Source of the DNA: a virus
Strand: one strand, 5' to 3'
Virus record (IMG/VR): IMGVR_UViG_3300047310_000254
Coordinates: 1 to 20,564 of that record
Length of the DNA: 20,564 nt
Each line of letters begins with the position of its first letter. Position 1 is the first letter of the stretch. The notes under the pieces are model-generated. The model was not told the DNA's origin and did not search any database. It worked only from the letters and a program-made list of their open reading frames with translations. This document shows positions 13,893-20,564 of this stretch, one piece after another. Made by a program: the position numbers and the translations under genes.

Positions 13893-16465
13893 CACAGAAG
13901 GGTGGAGCGAACGCCTATAGTTCCCCGAAATATACGGGGATTAGTATCCAGACATCTGCTCAAGGTGTCGCCATACCATACATCGCCGGGAAGGTTCGCG
14001 CTGGAACGAATCTTATCTGGTATGGAGATTTCAAGAAGGTTGCGGTCAAGCGGGGAGGTAGCGGCGGAGGAAAGGGTACTCAGCTCTATAAATACAGCGC
14101 GGCGGTGATGCTCGGTCTGTGCGAGGGGCAGATCCAGAGTATTGATCAAGTCTGGGTTGATCAGGCAACATCAACTCTTGCTGCACTTGGACTGACTTTA
14201 TTCACTGGATCTGCTTCCCAGTCTCCTTGGTCGTACATGGTGAGCAAGCATCCGAGTGAAGCTCTCTCCTATGCCTACACCGCATATCTTGCGAATGAGT
14301 CATATCAGCTCGGTAACGTCCCCACCCTCCCCAATCATAATTTCGAGATCGTGAGTCTATTTTCTGGTACGATGCCTGGTACGGTCGATGTCAATTTCGC
14401 CGATGTTATCCCAGATTTTTTGAACAATCCTCAGTATGGACTCGTCTCGACGAATATTGACTCTACGTCGCTCGCATTCTACAAGACGTACTGTCAGGCT
14501 CAGGGTCTGTGGTTCTCCGTACTGCGCGATAAGGCCGAGCAGGTCAGTCAGACTTTAGATCGTTGGGCTACTCTGACGAATACCTGGATTGGATGGTCTG
14601 GCTCTTCACTCAAGTTCATACCATTGGGGGATACTGCGATTACGGCGAACGGGGTGACATATACCCCGAATACGACGGTCCAGTATGCTTTAACTGAGGA
14701 TGATTTCTTTCCAGGAAATGGCCCTCCGATTATCACCGAGCGTTCTGATCCTGCAGATCGCCCTAATCATGTGAAATTGCAGGTAAAAGATCGTGTGAAT
14801 GCGTACAACGTCGCATCTGTCGAGTGGCAAGATCAGGGTCTAGTTGATCAGTTTGGGCGCGTAGACAATTCGGTCACAGATGCTTCTGAGATTTGTGATC
14901 TCACAGTTGGAAATCTTGTAGCTCAATTCATCGGTCAGCGTGGAGCATACATCCCGAACACATACTCGTTCAAGTTGGGGTATGAATTAGGATCAGGTCT
15001 CGAGTTTGGAGATATCTGCACAATCCAGAGTGGAAAGTCTGGCATCCCTAATCCCATTTCTGTTCGCATTCGGACATTGGATGAGGACAACGCCGGAGCG
15101 TGGAGCATTCTAGCTGAGGGGATTGTGCAGGGTACAGGAACTGTCGTTCCTGGGAATCAACCATCGAGTGATGGTGGGTTTATCGACACTCAGGTTGATC
15201 CTGGCGATGTCAATTTCCCGATGATTTTTGAACCAACGTCAGACTTGACAGCTGGAATTCCACAACTCTGGCTCGCTGCATCTGGTGGTCCGGACTGGGG
15301 TGGCGCAGTCGTCTACGTCAGTTTCGACGATATCACATACACCCCGATGGGCGCCATCACATCACCAGCACTACAGGGTCATATCACAACGACCTTGGGT
15401 CCTCACAGTGATCCTGATCCTTCTGGAGCGTTCACTGCTGATCTCACATTGAGTGATGGTATCATGGATACCACAGCAACTCATGCAGATGCTGACGCAT
15501 TCCGGACATTAGTGCTGATCACAAACAATATCCCCGGATTTATTATTCCTCATAATGGAGAGATGATCTCGTACGGTTCTGTGGCTCCTGGATCGGGATC
15601 ATTTCTGTTCAATATCAGTTATCTACGTCGTGGACTATATGGAACCACGATTGCCAATCATCCGGTGGGTAGCAACTTCTGCAGATTTGATCTAAATGCT
15701 GTAGAGGGACTTGGCAATTCTGTCTTCACATATTTGATTCCTTCTCAGTATATCGGAACAACCATCTACTTCAAACTCGCCAGCTTTAACTCCTTCGGAA
15801 ATGCAGCACAGGATATCTCTCTTCTTAGTTCATACTCGTATGTCTCAAGTGGTGTCGGGTATGGACCTGTGAATGGTCTGCCTGCACAACCGACCGGATT
15901 TGCCGGATCTCCGAGTGCGAACGGTGCTCTGTTCTCGTGGACCGCCAATGCGGTCAACGATAATGTCGAGACGTATCAAATCTGGGGAGCCCTCGGGACT
16001 GGGACGGCGTTCGGCAGCACGTCTCTCATGTACACGACCAACAGTCTCAACTGTCTGGTGCCAAATCTCACAGCGAACACGGCCTACACGTTCTATCTCG
16101 TAGCTGTGAATTCTGTCGGATCGTCCACTCCTTCGGCATTACAGAATGTGACGACGGGCGCAGCTCCCATCACTGGTAGCAGCTATCGCGCCGTCACGTA
16201 CAGCACGAGCCCGGTCACTCTTCTCAATTCGGACGCCTATGTCGACATCACCAATACATTCGGTCCGAACCTTGTGGTTAAGATGCCCCCTGCACCGACG
16301 AGTGGTCAGCGCATTGTGCTGATGGATGCAGGCGGCAACGCTGGGACGAATACTATCCTGCTCAAGAACAATGCTGGATCGACGCAGCTCGACCAGATCA
16401 TCGTTAATAGTGGTTGGACCAATCCAGAGATGTGGAATGGTTCGACGTGGAGGCAGACGGCATGA
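13889..16465 (+). CDS. Large tail-tip protein (host-specificity / megatron type)
   Basis: An 858-residue protein starting at the ATG overlapping the peptidase stop; the TTG 18 bases upstream in frame is a worse choice. It corresponds to gene 15 of gene transfer agents and lambda gpJ by position. Residues 1-330 hold the hub-like tail-protein domain (AQGVAIPYIAGKVR at the front; VWFSVLRD-like helix-strand, here LWFSVLRDKAEQVSQ; LTNTWIGWSGSSLKFIP). Residues 330-650 hold further beta domains (GFIIPHNGEMISYG, YLRRGLYGTTIANHP). Residues 664-757 look like a fibronectin type III domain (PTGFAGSP, SWTANAV, YTFYLVAVNSVGSS). Residues 758-858 form a fibre-cap type domain with MPPAPTSGQRIVLMD. It ends in the fibre gene start (ATGA). 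The role is tail-tip assembly, envelope contact and attachment of the fibre; the FnIII and cap domains are typical of tail proteins. Confidence 0.82.
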   Translation: MTQKGGANAYSSPKYTGISIQTSAQGVAIPYIAGKVRAGTNLIWYGDFKKVAVKRGGSGGGKGTQLYKYSAAVMLGLCEGQIQSIDQVWVDQATSTLAALGLTLFTGSASQSPWSYMVSKHPSEALSYAYTAYLANESYQLGNVPTLPNHNFEIVSLFSGTMPGTVDVNFADVIPDFLNNPQYGLVSTNIDSTSLAFYKTYCQAQGLWFSVLRDKAEQVSQTLDRWATLTNTWIGWSGSSLKFIPLGDTAITANGVTYTPNTTVQYALTEDDFFPGNGPPIITERSDPADRPNHVKLQVKDRVNAYNVASVEWQDQGLVDQFGRVDNSVTDASEICDLTVGNLVAQFIGQRGAYIPNTYSFKLGYELGSGLEFGDICTIQSGKSGIPNPISVRIRTLDEDNAGAWSILAEGIVQGTGTVVPGNQPSSDGGFIDTQVDPGDVNFPMIFEPTSDLTAGIPQLWLAASGGPDWGGAVVYVSFDDITYTPMGAITSPALQGHITTTLGPHSDPDPSGAFTADLTLSDGIMDTTATHADADAFRTLVLITNNIPGFIIPHNGEMISYGSVAPGSGSFLFNISYLRRGLYGTTIANHPVGSNFCRFDLNAVEGLGNSVFTYLIPSQYIGTTIYFKLASFNSFGNAAQDISLLSSYSYVSSGVGYGPVNGLPAQPTGFAGSPSANGALFSWTANAVNDNVETYQIWGALGTGTAFGSTSLMYTTNSLNCLVPNLTANTAYTFYLVAVNSVGSSTPSALQNVTTGAAPITGSSYRAVTYSTSPVTLLNSDAYVDITNTFGPNLVVKMPPAPTSGQRIVLMDAGGNAGTNTILLKNNAGSTQLDQIIVNSGWTNPEMWNGSTWRQTA

Positions 16466-19400
16466 CAAAGAAAATCTGGCTGGTCGGGGCGTTCATGATA
16501 TTGGCGACCCCGGTGTTCGGAGGAGGAGTTCCGAACCCCGCAAACATCGATACCCTCCCCGGAAGCGGTCTGACGAATAATGACTTCGTCCTTGGAAGTT
16601 CGATCCAAGGATTGAAGGATGCCAGCTTCGCCACAGTCCCGGTCTCAAAGGGTGGAACCGGGCTGACATCTGGAACGTCCGGTGGTATCCTCGGGTTTAC
16701 AGGTTCAACAACTCTTACCTCGAGCGCTGCACTGACCATCCACGCCATCACAATAGGCGGCGGGGCCGGGGCAACACCCTACCCTCTGGCGAGCCTTGGG
16801 AGTACTCATACGCTCCTCCACGGTGGCACGGGAGACCCTACGTGGGGTGCGGTGGACCTTGCCACGGAGACCACCGGGACACTTCCTGCTGGATCATGCC
16901 CGATCCCGACGGGAGTAACTCTCGGCTGCGTCTACGCACCGGCGAATCCACCAGCCGCGCACAACTGGCTGACAGGGTATAATGGAACGACGTGGCTCAC
17001 AGCTCAGCCTGACTATACAGACATCACAGGATTGGGGACAGCCGCTACTCAGAATACTGGAACTTCAGGTGCCACAATCCCGATGCTCAACGGAGCTAAC
17101 CAGTGGGGCGCTGATCAAATCTTTGCTCCTGGATCATGTTCTCTACCGGGTGTGGCTCTCGGTTCTCCTGGAGATTCAGGATTTTTCAACTATGGTGTAT
17201 CTGACGATATTGGTTTCTGCGCGGCGGCGCATCTGAGAGCAGTATTCTATGGATCAACGAGTAATGCTCCTGTCGTTTTCGGGAATACAACGGCGAATGT
17301 AGTACCGACGAGTATCCTCGGTGGTAATAACGGGATTGAGAATATCGGGACTGTGACACAGTACGGAGCGTACCGGGCGCTCTCGTTGAAGAATACCGCT
17401 GGTGGATCTCCGCTTATCGCTCTCTCACACTCGAGATCTGCAACGAATGGATCATTCTCAGCACTCACCAGTGGTGATTTTCTCGGGTTTGTTTCCTTCG
17501 GTGGTGATGATGGAGCATCGTACGATACAACCGGAGCTACCATCGTCGCCATATCGAAAGGAACATGGACAGGTGGTGTCGGACCGTCCGATTTAATTCT
17601 CGGAGTGCAGAACAATGCGGGGGCGTTGGTGAAGGTCGCCTGTCTCGATGCAGATACAGGCTGGTGGAATGGGAGTGGTGGTGTATCAACCATATGCTCT
17701 GGATCAAATTTTCTTGATCGATCCAACAATGCGACATTCCTCAGTGCCGTCTTCGGTTCTCCCACCGGGGGGAACAAGGGTTCTGGAACAATCAATGCAA
17801 CGACAATCTATCAGAATGGTACCGTACTCGCCACTATTGCGACGAGTGGTAGTGCGAGTGATCTGACGACTGGCACCGTCGCGGCTGCGCGGATGCCAGC
17901 CTACACCGGAGATGTGACATCTCCAGTCGGCACAACCGTCAACACAGTTGCGAAGATACAGGGGACCACCGTCTCAGGAACGACTGGCTCCGGCAACGTC
18001 GTCTTCTCAGCCAGTCCAACATTCACTGGCACCATCACAGGTGCAAGCGTCGCATTCTCAGGTGCGGGCGGTACATGCACGAATCAGTTTGTTCGGATCA
18101 TATCCACAGCTCTAATTCCGACATGCAACACGGTCAATCTTGCATCTGACGTTACCGGAACTCTCCCATCAGGATCATTTGGTCCACTGACCGGAGACGT
18201 CACAACTTCTGGGTATGCGGCGACAGTTGCGAAGATACAGGGCACCGTCGTCTCTGGAACGACCGGATCGACCAACGTCGCATTCTCAGCATCACCAACA
18301 TTCACCGGCACAGTCCAGATGGCTGCGAGCCATTCCTCCGGCAGCTCGTTCATCGACGCTGACTTCTACTGGACTAACGACATTACACCCCCGCTCATCA
18401 CAGCAAATCAGGACGACTATGCTCCAACTGGCAACGCGACGGCAGTCGTCTTTCGTCTCTCAGGTGATGTGACTCCTCGTACAATCACGGGATTGGCGGG
18501 AGGGGCCGACGGGCGTCTCGTCATGTTTATCAACGTGGGAGCAAACAATCTGATTATTGCGACGGACAATATAGGATCATCTGCAGCCAACAGATTCCGT
18601 CTGGGAACGAGTACCGATATCACACTCACACCAGATGATACGATGGTGTTTGAGTATGATGCTACAGTATCCAGATGGCGTTGGGTCAGTTCTCAGCTCC
18701 CCACACCTGGTCCTGCTCAATTAGGTGGTATCAACTCAGCACCATGCACCGGAAGCAATTGGGTGAAGGGATATAACTCGACAGGATCGGCGACCTGCAC
18801 TCAGCCAACCTATGGTGATATCTCCGGTCTCGGCACGGCTGCGACTCAGAATACTGGAACATCTGGTGCGACGTTACCATTCCTCAATGGTGTGAATACG
18901 TGGTCGGCAGCGCAGACATTCAGTAATGGTGCGACGATCAACAGTGGTCTCACCCTCGGTACTCCTCTGACGGGAGCGAATGGTGGCACAAATAATGGAT
19001 TCATGCAGTTCAGTGGCCCAGCATCAACACTGAAAACGTACACACTTCCGAATTCTACCACTACTCTACTCTCACTTCTTGACATCAACGTAAATGTCGC
19101 ACCGGCGACCAGTGGCTCCACAGTTCTTCTCGGAAATGGTACTGGTGGATTTGCGAACTATACTGGAGTGACGTGTACGGGCCAATTCATCAGAGCACTT
19201 AACTCTTCTGGTGGTGGATTGTGTGCCGCCGTCAGTCTTGTTGGGGACGTTTCTGGCATACTCCCGATCGCCAATGGTGGGACGAATGCGTCGACGACTT
19301 ATGGCGCTCTGACAAGTCTCGGAGTTCCGCTGCACGACATACTGGAAAATCCATCATTCGACGTCTGGCAGGAGAATACCACCTATTCTCCGAATACAGG

Positions 19401-20316
19401 TGCAAATACATTCATCGCAGATCGATGGAAGGTTCGTACATTTACAACGGCGACTAATGGATCGAGAACTTTCTCACAAGTTGCTGGTTACTCGGGAGCG
19501 CAGTTCGCACTGAAGATACAGAGAGCAGCGGCGAATGCTGAGACAGCGCAGGCGACCGTTGGTCAGCAGATATACACCAAGGATTCAATCCCACTGCAGA
19601 GCACAACACTGCACCTCGCGTGTGATGTCAAGTGGGGAGCGAATTATAGCCCCAATGGATTGAATGGTGTTCTATTCTCTGGTACAGGTATAGACGAGAC
19701 AGTCAATCTGAATGGTGGGTTCGCCACTGGAGCGGCGTCAGCAAATTTCTCGACAGTTCCAACTTCATCTGTTGGGAATACGACACATGCAGATTTTGGA
19801 ACCGTGGCCGTTCCGTCAACCGAGACAGAACTTGCTGTGCGAATTTCGACCAATACGTGGATCGGTACGGCTGGAGCGGATGATAGTGTATCCATCACCA
19901 ACTGCAATCTCACCGTCGCAACGGGTGATGTCCCATATTCTAAGCCACAGTACGAGGTCGAGCTGCGTAACGCTCAGTTCACATATCGTAAATCTTTCAC
20001 ATATGCGACTGTTCCAGTTCAGAATGCTGGAGCACTGACAGGTGAATCTCTGTGGTCTGCCGGTGTCGCTGGAGCAGCCGCCGAGAAGTATTACGTCTTC
20101 TTCGGTAACATGATGCGTGCAGCACCAACGATCACATTCTATAACCCGGCTGCTGCGAATGCGAATTGCCGGGATGAGACAGCGGCGGCGGATGGAGCGG
20201 CGGGAGCATCCAGCAATGTGTCGGAGAAAGGATTCTTCATCACGTGTAACGGCAACGCGGCGACAGCGGTCAACAATACGATGGGGATCCATTGGGTCGC
20301 TGACATTCGCCTTTAA
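16462..20316 (+). CDS. Tail fibre, probable receptor-binding protein
   Basis: A 1284-residue protein starting at the ATG inside the TGA of the tail-tip gene; an in-frame codon 48 bases upstream would lie within that gene. The N-terminus MTKKIWLVGAFMILATPVFG is a textbook signal-peptide pattern: two Lys, a hydrophobic core, then G-G. The middle is a chain of Gly/Thr/Ser-rich beta modules with fibre repeats (GTLPxG, KGGTGLTSG, GDVTxxxxxTVAKIQG, SASPTFTGT) and three Cys-bracketed segments. Residues about 960-1284 form the C-terminal domain: ENPSFDVWQ and ADRWKVR are typical of phage receptor-binding beta-sandwich tips. It most likely forms a trimer. The signal-like start is odd for a virion protein made in the cytoplasm. 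Placing it last in the coupled tail-tip operon fits a side or central fibre. Confidence 0.82.
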   Translation: MTKKIWLVGAFMILATPVFGGGVPNPANIDTLPGSGLTNNDFVLGSSIQGLKDASFATVPVSKGGTGLTSGTSGGILGFTGSTTLTSSAALTIHAITIGGGAGATPYPLASLGSTHTLLHGGTGDPTWGAVDLATETTGTLPAGSCPIPTGVTLGCVYAPANPPAAHNWLTGYNGTTWLTAQPDYTDITGLGTAATQNTGTSGATIPMLNGANQWGADQIFAPGSCSLPGVALGSPGDSGFFNYGVSDDIGFCAAAHLRAVFYGSTSNAPVVFGNTTANVVPTSILGGNNGIENIGTVTQYGAYRALSLKNTAGGSPLIALSHSRSATNGSFSALTSGDFLGFVSFGGDDGASYDTTGATIVAISKGTWTGGVGPSDLILGVQNNAGALVKVACLDADTGWWNGSGGVSTICSGSNFLDRSNNATFLSAVFGSPTGGNKGSGTINATTIYQNGTVLATIATSGSASDLTTGTVAAARMPAYTGDVTSPVGTTVNTVAKIQGTTVSGTTGSGNVVFSASPTFTGTITGASVAFSGAGGTCTNQFVRIISTALIPTCNTVNLASDVTGTLPSGSFGPLTGDVTTSGYAATVAKIQGTVVSGTTGSTNVAFSASPTFTGTVQMAASHSSGSSFIDADFYWTNDITPPLITANQDDYAPTGNATAVVFRLSGDVTPRTITGLAGGADGRLVMFINVGANNLIIATDNIGSSAANRFRLGTSTDITLTPDDTMVFEYDATVSRWRWVSSQLPTPGPAQLGGINSAPCTGSNWVKGYNSTGSATCTQPTYGDISGLGTAATQNTGTSGATLPFLNGVNTWSAAQTFSNGATINSGLTLGTPLTGANGGTNNGFMQFSGPASTLKTYTLPNSTTTLLSLLDINVNVAPATSGSTVLLGNGTGGFANYTGVTCTGQFIRALNSSGGGLCAAVSLVGDVSGILPIANGGTNASTTYGALTSLGVPLHDILENPSFDVWQENTTYSPNTGANTFIADRWKVRTFTTATNGSRTFSQVAGYSGAQFALKIQRAAANAETAQATVGQQIYTKDSIPLQSTTLHLACDVKWGANYSPNGLNGVLFSGTGIDETVNLNGGFATGAASANFSTVPTSSVGNTTHADFGTVAVPSTETELAVRISTNTWIGTAGADDSVSITNCNLTVATGDVPYSKPQYEVELRNAQFTYRKSFTYATVPVQNAGALTGESLWSAGVAGAAAEKYYVFFGNMMRAAPTITFYNPAAANANCRDETAAADGAAGASSNVSEKGFFITCNGNAATAVNNTMGIHWVADIRL
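17014..17133 (+). repeat. Fibre module, copy 1 (paired with 18811-18930)
   Basis: About 40 codons, Y-x-D-I-(T/S)-GLGTAATQNTGTSGAT(I/L)P(M/F)LNG(A/V)N, repeated 1.8 kb downstream at 18811-18930 with very high protein identity in the first 24 residues. It probably encodes a fibre shaft turn that has been copied during fibre growth. Confidence 0.7.
17860..18315 (+). repeat. Two fibre modules of 59 and 56 codons
   Basis: Units at 17860-18036 and 18148-18315 share D-(L/V)-T, a GDVT strand, TVAKIQGTxVSGTTGS and FSASPTFTGT. They are separated by a Cys-bracketed segment. The DNA has diverged at many third positions, so the copies are old. Confidence 0.75.
18811..18930 (+). repeat. Fibre module, copy 2 (paired with 17014-17133)
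   Basis: Starts YGDISGLGTAATQNTGTSG and continues through TLPFLNGVNTWSAAQTFSNG. The sequence before it in both copies also matches loosely (NWLTGYNGT versus NWVKGYNST), so the true repeat is longer than the conserved core. Confidence 0.7.
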
Positions 20317-20319
20317 CCC

Positions 20320-20348
20320 TTGTGCAGAAGGTACTTCTGCTGTATGAT
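20320..20348 (+). promoter_or_regulatory. Possible promoter with inverted repeat in the spacer
   Basis: In the 52-base gap after the fibre gene, TTGTGC (20320-20325) and TATGAT (20343-20348) are 17 bases apart, like a weak sigma-70 promoter. A perfect 7-base inverted repeat, GCAGAAG / CTTCTGC with a 3-base loop (20324-20340), lies between and over the -35. No T-run follows, so it is not a standard terminator. It could be an operator or a message-stabilising hairpin. Confidence 0.3.
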
Positions 20349-20368
20349 TCACATTAACGGAGATCACA

Positions 20369-20564
20369 ATGATCCTCATGGTAGCGCCGGGTCCAAACAT
20401 CAACTACGGACCACTTGGTTCAGGGGCGACCTACGTGTCGGACGCTCTCAGTCTCATCTACATCTACAATAACTCGACGGCTGATCAAGCATCGCTGACA
20501 GCACTCGGCGTCTCACTTCTCGCTGCGTTCGGACCTCTCGGTAGTCTGGGATTTGCTCTTCTCA
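20369..20564 (+). CDS. Unknown small protein, cut by the window edge
   Basis: ATG at 20369 with a clear ribosome site GGAG (20359-20362, 6 bases before). The frame is open for 65 codons to the right edge, so the end is not seen. The visible protein begins MILMVAPGPNINYGPLGSG, then TYVSDALSLIYIYNNSTADQ, ALGVSLLAAFG and a hydrophobic end. I do not recognise it firmly; the pattern of G-x-x-Y-x-(S/A)-D followed by a short strand and a 'D-x-x-x-L-x-x-x-G' helix reminds me of small proteins next to phage fibres. It is the first gene after the coupled tail-tip series and may have its own promoter. Confidence 0.6.
   Translation, partial: MILMVAPGPNINYGPLGSGATYVSDALSLIYIYNNSTADQASLTALGVSLLAAFGPLGSLGFALL

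Noticed and set aside
16414-16461. Earlier in-frame start for the fibre
   Set aside because: It would add 16 residues that are only the tail-tip gene read in another frame; the ATGA junction at 16462 matches the other junctions and gives a clean hydrophobic N-terminus.
20324-20340. Hairpin after the fibre as an intrinsic terminator
   Set aside because: The stem is short and no T-run follows, so it does not meet the usual pattern; treated as a possible operator instead.
1-20564. tRNA genes, insertion sequences, CRISPR arrays, toxin-antitoxin or defence genes
   Set aside because: I looked for them on both strands and found none; all space is taken by structural genes with very short gaps.

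Overview
The window is a stretch of the late structural (head and tail) region of a siphovirus-like tailed phage or prophage. Every convincing gene lies on the + strand, packed almost end to end. I see no integrase, host gene or attachment site, so free phage versus prophage cannot be decided. The tail-tip set (DUF2460 distal tail protein, DUF2163 hub, NlpC/P60 peptidase, large tail-tip protein, in that order) matches gene transfer agents and siphophages of Alphaproteobacteria. A small gene after the capsid resembles the head-spike base protein of the Rhodobacter agent. An alphaproteobacterial host is therefore likely, but this is inference.

Head region (1-6974): the C-terminal part of a portal protein; a secreted-looking but signal-less repeat protein; a prohead protease whose C-terminal half looks like a scaffold with its own internal start; the major capsid protein, followed by a clear intrinsic terminator; two small genes (one spike-base-like); then a head-tail connector, a gp10-like tail completion protein and a probable tail terminator.

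Tail region (6975-20316): two tandem tail-tube paralogues about 83% identical; a tail-assembly chaperone pair joined by a likely -1 ribosomal frameshift; a 948-residue tape measure; the distal tail, hub, peptidase and tail-tip genes; and a 1284-residue tail fibre that begins with an apparent signal peptide. From the tape measure to the fibre each gene starts inside the stop codon of the one before, so translation is probably coupled. A final gene, cut by the window edge, follows a short gap with a possible promoter.

Assembly logic: scaffold, protease and capsid build the prohead on the portal; connector proteins close it; the chaperones load the tape measure and the tube polymerises along it from the tail tip; the fibre recognises the host. 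The points most worth checking are the duplicated tube genes, the nested scaffold, the frameshift cassette, and the exported-looking, cysteine-bracketed fibre.
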